Source of the DNA: Candidatus Neomicrothrix sp. UBA2517
GTDB taxonomy: Bacteria > Actinomycetota > Acidimicrobiia > Acidimicrobiales > UBA8592
NCBI GenBank assembly: GCA_002341185.1
Contig: DDNP01000020.1
Span: 31,029 to 95,028, forward strand
Direction: 5' to 3'
DNA: 64,000 bases
In this document: positions 45,284 through 53,559 of the stretch, in pieces
How positions within the stretch are numbered: position 1 is the stretch's first letter
How the letters are laid out: every line of letters starts with the position of its first letter
Position numbers and translations under genes: made by a program
The notes under the pieces: generated by a model
Seen by the model: the letters and a program-made list of their open reading frames with translations, nothing else
Database searches by the model: none
Told to the model about the DNA's origin: nothing

Positions 45284-46756
45284 GTGTTCCAACTTCTTAA
45301 AAGGCTTTTAACTCCATTACTGATACTAGCTATTTTAATTACTCTCCTAAATACAAAGGACCGTTTCGGTTATGAAGAGATTGATGTAAAGACAAATCAA
45401 GTAATTGGTACAAGCGAATTAGCTACGCCTCTATTCTCATTGCGTCGGACCCCAGAACTTCTGACCTCTCCTCTTGCCACTCAGCAATTACAAGAACAAC
45501 TTTCAGAATTAAATAAGCTTCTACCGGAAACAAGTTGCTTTTCCATAGCGGTTAATGATGAATCCCTTTATAACTATCAAGAAGAAATTCCATTAAATCC
45601 TGGGGGAAGTCAAAAAGTCATTACCGCATATGCAGCTTTGAAACAAATGGGATCAGATTACCAATATGAAACCATTATTTCTGCAGATCGAGAAACAGAT
45701 GATGATGGGAATCTCTTAAGTAGTGATCTGTATGTCTTCGGAGGCGGTGATCCTCTAATTCGGACAGATGCTTTTATGGAGTTATTGCCAGAATCTTTTA
45801 GCGATATCCGAACAAGCGCCGATGAAATGGCTGATTTGACTGTTGGGATGAATATTCTGTTTATTCAAGGGGCAGTAGTCGTTAATGAAAGTCGATATGA
45901 CGAGGAAAGAACTATCGCCGGATGGGGACAAGAGCTTAAAGAGTCAGCAAATATTGGCTCTCTATCAGCATCATTGTTAGATGCTGGTTTTGATGGGTTA
46001 AAACAAAACTATTCGCAACAACGTGGTGAGGATCCATCCCCTCTGGTGCCTAGCATTAATCCAGCAAGAAGTTTTGCGGCTAATTTTGATGACTTGCTTG
46101 AGGAGCGTGGAGTTATTATCCTCAGAGGAGCAAAGGAAATCAACAATGTTGATCAGGGATCTTTAGTTGAACTATTAAGCGTCAAATCACCTACTCTTGA
46201 GCAGGTCGTAAAACAAATGCTTAATAACGATGACGATGTCACAGCTGAAATGATTCTAAAAGAAATCGGGAAATCTAGAACTGGGCAAGGTTCAACTGGA
46301 GGCGGTCTAGTTTCTATACCTGAAATACTCTCAGCTAACGACCTTCCTGATTCCGGCCTTCTATTAATTGATGGCTCCGGTTTGAGTACCGAGAATCAAG
46401 CAACATGCAAGATATTCCAAGGCATTCTACAAGATAGTGAATACGGCGAAACCCTAAAGGAGGCTCTTCCACTAGTAGGAAGTGAGGGCATCGTAAGCGA
46501 TATCTTGATGGAAACTCCATTTGATTTGAATTTGGTCGCCCACTCATATTTCCGAAACGGTAGAGGTGCTCTTGTGGGTATTTATACAACACCTAGCGGC
46601 ATTGATGTATACCTTAGCTATTTAAGTAATTTTAATATCGAAGAAGGATCTGAGATCACTCACCAAGCCTTTTTGGTTGGACTCTCTCAGGCCTTGAACG
46701 ACTATACGGGGGGTCAGCCACTAGAAGGAATGGGACCGATAACGGTAAGTGACTGA
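45284..46756 (+). CDS. PBP4-like (peptidase S13) protein with degenerate active site
   Basis: A 490-residue protein with an N-terminal membrane anchor (LLTPLLILAILITLL, residues 8-22) and the D-alanyl-D-alanine carboxypeptidase/PBP4 fold: NPGGSQKVITAYAALKQMG, LYVFGGGDPLI, TAEMILKEIG, LIDGSGLSTENQA. The three catalytic motifs do not match functional enzymes. The SxxK Ser is Gly108 (G-S-Q-K111), SxN is D316-D-D, and KTG is H420-S-Y. So it is probably an inactive relative with a binding or scaffolding role outside the membrane; Ser109 next to the normal position leaves a small doubt. The LON-domain gene overlaps its 3' end. Confidence 0.85.
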   Translation: MFQLLKRLLTPLLILAILITLLNTKDRFGYEEIDVKTNQVIGTSELATPLFSLRRTPELLTSPLATQQLQEQLSELNKLLPETSCFSIAVNDESLYNYQEEIPLNPGGSQKVITAYAALKQMGSDYQYETIISADRETDDDGNLLSSDLYVFGGGDPLIRTDAFMELLPESFSDIRTSADEMADLTVGMNILFIQGAVVVNESRYDEERTIAGWGQELKESANIGSLSASLLDAGFDGLKQNYSQQRGEDPSPLVPSINPARSFAANFDDLLEERGVIILRGAKEINNVDQGSLVELLSVKSPTLEQVVKQMLNNDDDVTAEMILKEIGKSRTGQGSTGGGLVSIPEILSANDLPDSGLLLIDGSGLSTENQATCKIFQGILQDSEYGETLKEALPLVGSEGIVSDILMETPFDLNLVAHSYFRNGRGALVGIYTTPSGIDVYLSYLSNFNIEEGSEITHQAFLVGLSQALNDYTGGQPLEGMGPITVSD

Positions 46757-47381
46757 TATGAAGGCAGTAGCTATGTTTCCGCTTGGAACTGTTCTCTTTC
46801 CGGGAGTTCATCTACCACTCCGCATCTTTGAACAAAGGTATTTACAGCTATTTTCTGACATATCAGAAACAAATCAAGACTTTGGGACATGCTTGATAGA
46901 GAAAGGGCATGAGGTCGGGGGAAACGATAGCCGATTTTCCTATGGAACCCTTTGTAAAGTAGTCGATTCAGAAGAACTTGCTTTAGGGCAATTAGGTATT
47001 CAAAGCATTGGTATTAAAAGAGTGATCATAAAAAAGTGGCTTCCAGACAATCCTTACCCAATGGCTAATTTAGAAATATTGGATGATTCTGAGGATACTG
47101 ATTTTCCCTATAAACAAAAAATTATTGAAGAACTTGAACGTTGCTATGTACTTTTAGTTCAAATGGGTGCAGTACAGCCTGAAAGTATGAATATCAAAAT
47201 CCTAGGTCAGCTAGATTTATTTAGCGCATGTTCGTTGGCTCCGCTTGGCCAACTCGACAAATATAATCTTCTGAAATTAGATACTTCAGAAGACCGTTCA
47301 AATTCCCTTTTGTCGCTAATCACCTCAGAACGTGAAACACTGGCTGCAATGAGTAGACTCCAACAAGAAGAGAGTAAATGA
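46749..47381 (+). CDS. LON substrate-binding-domain protein
   Basis: A 210-residue stand-alone LON N-terminal (PUA-like) domain protein with no AAA or protease part. The family opening is clear: AMFPLGTVLFPGVHLPLRIF then EQRYLQLFSD, and GTCLIEKGHEVGG. The C-terminal helical half (EELERCYVLLVQMGAVQPE, LASL-type helices) also matches the Lon N-domain layout. The start is GTG 46749 or ATG 46758 (the latter 2 bp after the PBP4-like stop). Such proteins occur in many actinobacteria; their role is not established. Confidence 0.85.
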   Translation: MTDMKAVAMFPLGTVLFPGVHLPLRIFEQRYLQLFSDISETNQDFGTCLIEKGHEVGGNDSRFSYGTLCKVVDSEELALGQLGIQSIGIKRVIIKKWLPDNPYPMANLEILDDSEDTDFPYKQKIIEELERCYVLLVQMGAVQPESMNIKILGQLDLFSACSLAPLGQLDKYNLLKLDTSEDRSNSLLSLITSERETLAAMSRLQQEESK

Positions 47382-47403
47382 CAAATTAGCAGCGGGAAAT
47401 GTT

Positions 47404-47709
47404 ATGAGGAATGAACAAGATGTTATTAGTGAAAAATTTAATGAGCTTCGTTCTCTAATTTCTAACTACGCTCGGCAAGAAATTCGGGACCCTCTCACTG
47501 CCTTAGTGAAATGGCTTTCGTTGGGATTATTAGGGATGCTATTTTTATTAGTTGGCATCCTATTTGCTGCTTTAGGATTATTGCGTTTGCTACAAAATGA
47601 GCTCACTCTATTTGATAGCACCCTCTCTTTCCTTCCTTACATTCTAGTCTTTGCAACTTTACTTATACTGATCGCAGTCTCAATAAAAGCGTTAAGGAGG
47701 CATGCATAA
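47404..47709 (+). CDS. Small membrane protein with two hydrophobic segments
   Basis: A 101-residue protein: amphipathic N-terminus (VISEKFNELRSLISNYARQE), two membrane spans at ~40-62 and ~74-94 (LSLGLLGMLFLLVGILFAAL and FLPYILVFATLLILIAV), and a basic end KALRRHA. The plan resembles the putative actinobacteriophage holin/phage-holin-like superfamily III proteins often seen in actinobacteria, but there is no phage context here. It overlaps the next gene by 1 bp (TAATG), so the pair is co-translated. Confidence 0.75.
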   Translation: MRNEQDVISEKFNELRSLISNYARQEIRDPLTALVKWLSLGLLGMLFLLVGILFAALGLLRLLQNELTLFDSTLSFLPYILVFATLLILIAVSIKALRRHA

Positions 47710-47975
47710 TGAAAAGAGACTCCAGCGAAATAACTCCTTTAGAGATCGAATTAAAAATCAAAGATATCAAAAACGAGATTCTTTCAATATCTGGTGGAAT
47801 TTCAATAGCTCAAAAGATTGGACCTTCAGCTGTAACACTGTTTGGGATGGTCCTAAAGGGTGGATTGAAACGCAAAAAGAGAAAACGAAACGATCCGGTT
47901 ATCCAAATTCAATTATTTCCGAACATTAAAAAATATTTCCGTTCTGCAATCGACGAAAGCGAAATCAACGATTGA
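47709..47975 (+). CDS. Hypothetical small basic protein
   Basis: An 88-residue protein with a charged helical start (ITPLEIELKIKDIKNEILSI), a weakly hydrophobic centre (IGPSAVTLFGMVLKGGL) and a very basic patch KRKKRKRND, then a tail. I do not recognise it. TAATG coupling to the preceding two-span membrane protein suggests the two work together, perhaps with this protein on the cytosolic face. trmI begins 12 bp later. Confidence 0.65.
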   Translation: MKRDSSEITPLEIELKIKDIKNEILSISGGISIAQKIGPSAVTLFGMVLKGGLKRKKRKRNDPVIQIQLFPNIKKYFRSAIDESEIND

Positions 47976-47987
47976 AATGCGTTTAAT

Positions 47988-48773
47988 ATGAATGACGAAA
48001 AGGAACTCTTAAACGAGGGAGAACTGCTATTACTCGTTGACTCGAAAGATCGAAGATATTTGCTTACTTTAGAAAGTGGTGCAGAATTTCACTCACATTC
48101 CGGTTTCGTTGAACACAATGAACTCATTGGTATGCAACCAGGTCTTAAAATCAAATCAACAGGGGGTCTTGAATACCTAGCATTACGACCAACGATGTCT
48201 GATGTAATATTGAAAATGCCTCGTTCAGCTCAGATCATATACCCTAAGGATATCGGCCCAATGCTGGTTGCTGCTGATATCGCGCCTGGCCATAAAGTAC
48301 TTGAATCTGGGGTAGGTTCCGGAGCGTTATCTATAGCATTATTGCGTGCTGGGGCAAATGTAACTGGAATTGAACTTAGAGAAGATTTCGCGCAAAGAGC
48401 TCGCAAAAATGTTGAATCTTTTTTTTCCAATCAGGTTGAAAATTCCCGTTACAATGTACTGATAGGTGATGCGTACCAAAGTCTTGAAGGTTCAAATTAT
48501 GACAGAATCGTTCTTGACCTTCCTGAGCCTTGGAGAGTTATCAGCCACGCAACAGAGTCCTTAAAGCCTGGTGGCATAGTGGTCTCTTACTCTCCTAGTA
48601 TCACGCAGGTATCAAAACTTTCTGAGGAATTAAGTCATCACAACTTCGCCATGACAGAAACCCAAGAAATACTCTCTCGTTCATGGCATATAGAAGGAAG
48701 ATCAGTCAGGCCAGACCACCGAATGGTTGCGCATACAGGCTTCATAACTACTACCAGATATCTGGGAGTCTGA
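47988..48773 (+). CDS. trmI: tRNA (adenine-N1)-methyltransferase TrmI
   Basis: SAM-dependent methylation of A58 in the tRNA T-loop. At 261 residues it has the N-terminal beta domain and the Rossmann SAM site: HSHSGFVEHNELIG, IYPKDIGPMLVAADIAPGHK, LESGVGSGALSIALLRAGA (SAM loop ~105), and DRIVLDLPEPW (catalytic Asp motif). The C-terminal QTQEILSRSWHIEGRSVRPD-like TETQEILSRSWHIEGRSVRP is characteristic. trmI next to the proteasomal ATPase gene is a conserved actinobacterial arrangement. Confidence 0.95.
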   Translation: MNDEKELLNEGELLLLVDSKDRRYLLTLESGAEFHSHSGFVEHNELIGMQPGLKIKSTGGLEYLALRPTMSDVILKMPRSAQIIYPKDIGPMLVAADIAPGHKVLESGVGSGALSIALLRAGANVTGIELREDFAQRARKNVESFFSNQVENSRYNVLIGDAYQSLEGSNYDRIVLDLPEPWRVISHATESLKPGGIVVSYSPSITQVSKLSEELSHHNFAMTETQEILSRSWHIEGRSVRPDHRMVAHTGFITTTRYLGV

Positions 48774-48823
48774 ACTGTTGTTTGAACTAAACTTTGGCGT
48801 GGGAATCTGATGCAATATCTGGA

Positions 48824-49057
48824 TTAAACTTCAAGATATATGCATTCACCAGGGCATTCTTCTGCGGACTCTATTGTGGCTTCTTCTTGACCGTCAGGAA
48901 CTACTGCTAGACCTTCGGGACCGCCGGGATCAGCAAAAACTTTATCACCTTCCACTACGTAGGCTAACCCATCGTCGAGAAGAGTGAAGACATCAGGAGC
49001 AATCTCCTCGCAGAGGCCGTCTCCAGTACAAAGATCTTGATCAATCCAAACTTTCAT
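48824..49057 (-). CDS. Small ferredoxin
   Basis: A 77-residue acidic ferredoxin. Cluster ligands lie in CTGDGLCEEIAPDVF and ECPGECI; the C-x5-C ... C spacing fits the 3Fe-4S (or 4Fe-4S) ferredoxins that serve actinobacterial P450s and other monooxygenases. I chose the ATG at 49057, because GAGGAA lies 7 nt before it; a further in-frame start 15 bp upstream lacks that. It sits on the opposite strand between trmI and the proteasomal ATPase. The redox partner is not in the window. Confidence 0.88.
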   Translation of the reverse strand: MKVWIDQDLCTGDGLCEEIAPDVFTLLDDGLAYVVEGDKVFADPGGPEGLAVVPDGQEEATIESAEECPGECIYLEV

Positions 49058-49179
49058 TTCTATTCCTCGCAACTAAACTATGAATCATATTATCTCAAAT
49101 GTTATAAGAAATGTGTGGATGTTGAAACACTTTTTGCTGATAACTCTGTCACAAAGCAAAACTAAATAATGGCCTAGGC

Positions 49180-50967
49180 ATGGCTATTGAGGCTGATGGC
49201 TTCTACGATAGGTTTATGTCCGCTAGTGATCTAAAACGTCAGTTGGAAAAATCGCAGATTGAAGTTGAGGGTCTCCTCCAGCAAATTGAGTCACTACGAG
49301 AGCGAAATAACAAACTTTCAGAGAATAATTCCTTAGCGCCTAAACGTATAGCGTTACTTGAAGAGCGATTACGAGATTCAAAAATTCTCTTAGCAAAAGC
49401 AGCGAAGGAGAATGATCGCCTAATTGTTGCGCTAAACGAAACACGAAATCAGGTCGCTGCTCTAAAAGTTGAGGTGGACAAACTTAGCCAACCTCCAATA
49501 GGCTACGGGACGTTCTTAAAATCAAATGATGATGGAACTGTTGACGTTGAGTCGACTGGAAAGAAACTTCGAGTAAATCTCCATCCAGATATCAATATCG
49601 CTAATCTAAGGGAAGGTGATGAAGTCGCACTAAATGAATCTCTGAATGTAGTTTTGCATAGAAATAATGGAAACTTAGGGGAAATTGTAACTCTTATTGA
49701 AGTACTCCCTGATGGTAATAGAGTGCTCGTTAAGGGAAGAGCAGACCAAGAAATGGTAATGACCCTAGCTAGCGAAATTTCAGCGGACACTTTGAAGTTA
49801 GGAGCTTCATTACTGACTGCTAGTAAATCAAATATGATCGTTGAGATAGTCACAAATCCTGAAAACCAAAAGCATCTAATTTATGAAGTTCCCAACGTGA
49901 CATTCAACGATATAGGGGGGCTGGATGACAAAATTGAACTTATACGTGATGCAGTAGAACTCCCGTTTCTTCACCCAGACTTATTCGCGGAATATAAATT
50001 GCCTACACCACGGGGAATTTTGCTTTACGGGCCGCCTGGTTGTGGAAAAACTCTAATAGCAAAAGCAATCGCTAACTCGTTGGCAAAAAAAGCAACTGCT
50101 GATGCTGAAACCGAAAGTACAAAAAGTTACTTTTTTAATATAAAAGGCCCAGAGCTACTAAATAAATACGTCGGCGAGACTGAACGACAAATTCGAGCAA
50201 TCTTCGAAGAGGCAAGAGATAAATCAAAGGATGGGTATCCAGTCATTATCTTTTTCGACGAGATGGAGTCCTTATACCGAATCCGAGGAAGTGGAATAAG
50301 CTCAGACATGGAATCAACAATTGTGCCTCAACTACTCGCTGAACTCGATGGAGTAGAAGAATTGAATAATGTAATAGTAATCGGCGCTTCAAACAGAGAA
50401 GATCTAATCGACCCAGCTATCTTGAGACCGGGAAGACTCGATATTAAGATACGTATAGATCGACCTAATCATGATTCAGCAATAGCAATCTTTTCCCAAT
50501 TCATGAACGCAGATTTACCGATATCAGCTACGTGCACAGAAGATTTTGGTGGCGGAGATATTGATAAAGCCATTCGTGTCCTGATTGAAAAAGCAGTTGA
50601 CGAAATGTATGCGGCAGAAGAAAGAAACGAATTTCTAGAAGTCACATATCAAAACGGTGATAAACAAATAATGTATTTTAAAGACTTCGCATCCGGAGCA
50701 ATGATTGAAAATATAGTACGACGAGCAAAGAAACATGCAATTAAGCGATTTATCGAGATAGGGCAGAAAGGCCTAAATTTTGATGACATGCTTCGGTCCA
50801 TACGAGAAGAATTTGCTGAAAATGAAGACCTGCCGAATACAACAAACCCAGATGACTGGGCAAAAATTTCAGGCAAAAAAGGAGAACGGATATCAATGAT
50901 CAGGCCTTTAATGAACCCAGATGTTACCCCAGAAAGCACGCAAACAATTTCCGGCCAATACCTATAG
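49180..50967 (+). CDS. arc: Proteasome-associated ATPase ARC/Mpa
   Basis: Hexameric AAA+ unfoldase that recognises Pup and feeds substrates into the 20S core. Layout: coiled coil ~15-100 (LKRQLEKSQIEVEGLLQQIE), tandem OB domain ~105-230, AAA module with Walker A GPPGCGKTLIAKAIA (~283), Walker B VIIFFDEMES (~356) and the arginine-finger region LRPGRLDIKIRID. The final residues are GQYL, the penultimate-Tyr motif that docks Mpa/ARC on the proteasome. It is 595 residues. dop starts 1 bp after its stop. Confidence 0.97.
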   Translation: MAIEADGFYDRFMSASDLKRQLEKSQIEVEGLLQQIESLRERNNKLSENNSLAPKRIALLEERLRDSKILLAKAAKENDRLIVALNETRNQVAALKVEVDKLSQPPIGYGTFLKSNDDGTVDVESTGKKLRVNLHPDINIANLREGDEVALNESLNVVLHRNNGNLGEIVTLIEVLPDGNRVLVKGRADQEMVMTLASEISADTLKLGASLLTASKSNMIVEIVTNPENQKHLIYEVPNVTFNDIGGLDDKIELIRDAVELPFLHPDLFAEYKLPTPRGILLYGPPGCGKTLIAKAIANSLAKKATADAETESTKSYFFNIKGPELLNKYVGETERQIRAIFEEARDKSKDGYPVIIFFDEMESLYRIRGSGISSDMESTIVPQLLAELDGVEELNNVIVIGASNREDLIDPAILRPGRLDIKIRIDRPNHDSAIAIFSQFMNADLPISATCTEDFGGGDIDKAIRVLIEKAVDEMYAAEERNEFLEVTYQNGDKQIMYFKDFASGAMIENIVRRAKKHAIKRFIEIGQKGLNFDDMLRSIREEFAENEDLPNTTNPDDWAKISGKKGERISMIRPLMNPDVTPESTQTISGQYL

Positions 50968-50968
50968 G

Positions 50969-52489
50969 ATGTCTATCCCCAAGATATGTGGAATCGAAAC
51001 TGAATACGCAATTATTCAACCAAAGCTTGCCGATCAAAATCCAATCCATGCCTCTTCGGTAATCGTTAATGCCTACGCAAAGCAAGCCGATCTATCCACA
51101 AACTCAGGCGTCGCATATTCGGTAGAGTGGGATTTCAATAACGAAATGCCAGAAAACGATGTGAGAGGATTAACTCCTATCGGTTCTCTACCGCCGCTAA
51201 TAGAAACGCATCTTGTAAACGCAGTTTTAGAGAACGGGGCTAGGTTCTATGTGGATCATGCTCATCCTGAAATCTCAACTCCAGAATGTGTAGATGCTTT
51301 GCAAGTTGTGAAATACGATCGAAGTGGTGAGAAAATTCTTGAATTGGCCATGCATCTGGCAAATCAGAATCTTGAACCAGAAGAGGAAATAATCGTTTAC
51401 AAAGACAACTCGGATGGAAAAGGGAACTCATACGGGTGTCATGAGAATTATTTAGTCAGCAGACTGACACCCTTTGGAGATATCATTTGCCACGCAACAA
51501 CTCATTTCATCACCAGGCAGATATATACAGGGTCAGGTAAAATAGGTGTCGAAATTCCAGGACTTGATAGTGACTCGCTCCAATATCAGCTAACACAGCG
51601 TGCAGATTTTTTTGAAGAAGAAGTAGGCCTAGAGACTACGTTGAAGAGGCCAATCATAAACACAAGAGATGAACCTCACGCAGATGCATCTAAATACCGG
51701 CGACTTCATGTTATCTGCGGTGACGCAAACATGAGCGAAACTGCGACATTCCTGAAAGTAGGGTCGACCATTATATTGCTGGCAATGATAGAAGATGATT
51801 TTCTGCACAGGCGAATAATCTTTGACAATCCGGTCCGAAGCATAAGAGAAGTTTCCCATGACACGTCTTTACAGAAACCATTGATGCTTCAGGACGGATC
51901 TTCCATCAGAGCGCTAGAAGCGCAGTGGGAAATATTTAGCTCAGCCAAAACATACGTTGAAAATGGTGGAGCAGAACACACCGGGGGAGCTGTTGCGCAA
52001 ACTATCATCCAAACTTGGGAAAGAGTTCTCACTGGCTTGGAGAAAGACCCCGAGAGCCTCAGTACGGAAATAGATTGGATAGCAAAGAAACTACTTATTG
52101 AAAGATATGCTGACCGACACAACCTACCCCTAACTGACCCAAGGATTAAGCTACTTGCACTTCAATACCACGATATAAGAGAAAGCAAAAGAATAACTGA
52201 CATTATCGGTCTCAAGAAGCTTATTGATGAAGAAGAAATTTTGTCAGGCATTGACAACCCTCCCGAAGAAACAAGAGCATATTTTCGTGGAATGTGTCTA
52301 CAGAAATGGCCTGAATCAATAGTTTCAGCCAACTGGGATTCTCTGGTGTTCCGTATCGAGGGTGACCACCTCAAACGTATACCAATTCTCGACCCAAACG
52401 AAGGCACCTCGCTGAAGCTTCAATCCTTACTGAATCGTGTCAATTCACCAACTGAGTTAATTGCAGAAATAGAATCATCCAATAAGTGA
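50969..52489 (+). CDS. dop: Pup deamidase/depupylase Dop
   Basis: Deamidates the C-terminal Gln of Pup and also removes Pup from substrates. It is 506 residues in the carboxylate-amine ligase fold shared with PafA. The N-terminal metal/ATP motif is CGIETEYAI, with HPEISTPECVDAL, GNSYGCHENYLVS and [17 protein letters not shown] Dop-specific insertion near residues 35-60 (NSGVAYSVEWDF...) distinguishes it from PafA. The start is the ATG at 50969, immediately after the arc stop; a longer in-frame start at 50921 lies inside arc. Pup follows 42 bp later. Confidence 0.95.
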   Translation: MSIPKICGIETEYAIIQPKLADQNPIHASSVIVNAYAKQADLSTNSGVAYSVEWDFNNEMPENDVRGLTPIGSLPPLIETHLVNAVLENGARFYVDHAHPEISTPECVDALQVVKYDRSGEKILELAMHLANQNLEPEEEIIVYKDNSDGKGNSYGCHENYLVSRLTPFGDIICHATTHFITRQIYTGSGKIGVEIPGLDSDSLQYQLTQRADFFEEEVGLETTLKRPIINTRDEPHADASKYRRLHVICGDANMSETATFLKVGSTIILLAMIEDDFLHRRIIFDNPVRSIREVSHDTSLQKPLMLQDGSSIRALEAQWEIFSSAKTYVENGGAEHTGGAVAQTIIQTWERVLTGLEKDPESLSTEIDWIAKKLLIERYADRHNLPLTDPRIKLLALQYHDIRESKRITDIIGLKKLIDEEEILSGIDNPPEETRAYFRGMCLQKWPESIVSANWDSLVFRIEGDHLKRIPILDPNEGTSLKLQSLLNRVNSPTELIAEIESSNK

Positions 52490-52531
52490 CGGGAATAACG
52501 ACACCAGCTAATATCTCTATAGGGAGTAACT

Positions 52532-52732
52532 ATGGCGGAACAAGAATATTCAAAGGAACAAATACCTAATCAAGATTCTGATTCTTCATTGGATGATGAT
52601 TCTGTCAGTCAGTCTGAGACAAGTAGCGAATTAGCAAATGAACTTGATGGCCTATTAGATGAAATAGATTCAGTTCTTGAAAGCAACGCAGAAGAATTTG
52701 TTAAATCGTATGTACAAAAGGGCGGACAGTAG
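52532..52732 (+). CDS. pup: Prokaryotic ubiquitin-like protein Pup
   Basis: A 66-residue, very acidic, intrinsically disordered tag. The helical recognition core is SSELANELDGLLDEIDSVLE, which docks on the ARC coiled coil. The C-terminus is KSYVQKGGQ, so Gln must be deamidated to Glu by Dop before PafA can ligate it to substrate lysines. GGGAG lies 6 nt before the ATG. It stands between dop and prcB as in other actinobacteria. Confidence 0.97.
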   Translation: MAEQEYSKEQIPNQDSDSSLDDDSVSQSETSSELANELDGLLDEIDSVLESNAEEFVKSYVQKGGQ

Positions 52733-52752
52733 TTGTAGGGCGTCCTTACGGG

Positions 52753-52758
52753 TACGCT
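52753..52758 (+). promoter_or_regulatory. Probable -10 element for leaderless prcB transcript
   Basis: TACGCT ends 6 nt before the GTG at 52765. It supports GTG as the prcB start and suggests that prcB-prcA can be transcribed separately from pup. Confidence 0.45.
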
Positions 52759-52764
52759 TGAAGG

Positions 52765-53559
52765 GTGATGTTGCCTCAATTTCAAACTGAAAATGATCCA
52801 GGTCCAGATTTCGTATCTCTGATAAAAAAATACGGTATTGAACCATTATCTATAAACAACCCAATCGAAAATCTGCCCCATGGCACCACATGTGTTGCGA
52901 TAAAATTTAGTGACGGAGTAGTACTTGCAGGTGATCGTCGCGCTACAAGCGGTCATCACATCAGCCACAAGGCAATTGATAAGGTCTTCCAATCTGACTC
53001 GCATTCTGGTGTAGCTATTTCAGGAGCCGCAGGCCCAGCAATCGAAATGGTGAAACTGTTCCAACTTCAGTTAGAACACTATGAAAAGGTAGAGGGAAAG
53101 TCGCTCTCGCTTGAAGGTAAAGCGAACCAACTGGGAACCATGATTCGCCAAAATCTTCCTGCTGCGATGCAAGGCATGGTTGTTATTCCTTTATTCGCTG
53201 GTTTTGACATTAGAGAAAAAGAAGGTCGGATATTTCAATATGATGTCACAGGGGGAAGATACGAAGAAAAAGGATTTGCCACAACAGGTTCTGGTAGCTT
53301 ACATGCAACTACAGTGATAAAGCTTGGCTATAAGTCGGATCTAAACTCTTCTCAAGCAACCGAGCTGGCTGCAAACGCTATATTTGAAGCATCAGAGGAA
53401 GACTCAGCTACTGGAGGACCTGACCTGATACGAGATGTTTTCCCGACTATTTCCTTAATAACAAAAAGTGGGTATGAGGCTTTAGCACACGCAGATGTTT
53501 CCTCGATATTTAACGAAATTATCTCAAGCCGGATCTCTAGAAATGAGACCAGCCGATGA
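52765..53559 (+). CDS. prcB: Proteasome beta subunit PrcB
   Basis: Catalytic subunit of the 20S core. The predicted propeptide is residues 1-40, ending LPHG; the mature protein starts at Thr41 (TTCVAIKFSDGVVLAGDRRA), the N-terminal nucleophile, with Lys and Asp partners in the family positions (GDRRATSG, KAIDKVF). Total 264 residues. It begins GTG-ATG; the promoter-like TACGCT upstream favours the GTG. It overlaps prcA by 4 bp (ATGA), which would balance alpha and beta synthesis. Confidence 0.96.
   Translation: MMLPQFQTENDPGPDFVSLIKKYGIEPLSINNPIENLPHGTTCVAIKFSDGVVLAGDRRATSGHHISHKAIDKVFQSDSHSGVAISGAAGPAIEMVKLFQLQLEHYEKVEGKSLSLEGKANQLGTMIRQNLPAAMQGMVVIPLFAGFDIREKEGRIFQYDVTGGRYEEKGFATTGSGSLHATTVIKLGYKSDLNSSQATELAANAIFEASEEDSATGGPDLIRDVFPTISLITKSGYEALAHADVSSIFNEIISSRISRNETSR

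Noticed and set aside
47702..47929. 75-codon frame overlapping the small basic protein gene
   Set aside because: It is in another frame of the 47709-47975 gene, which is TAATG-coupled to its neighbour and has the more protein-like sequence.
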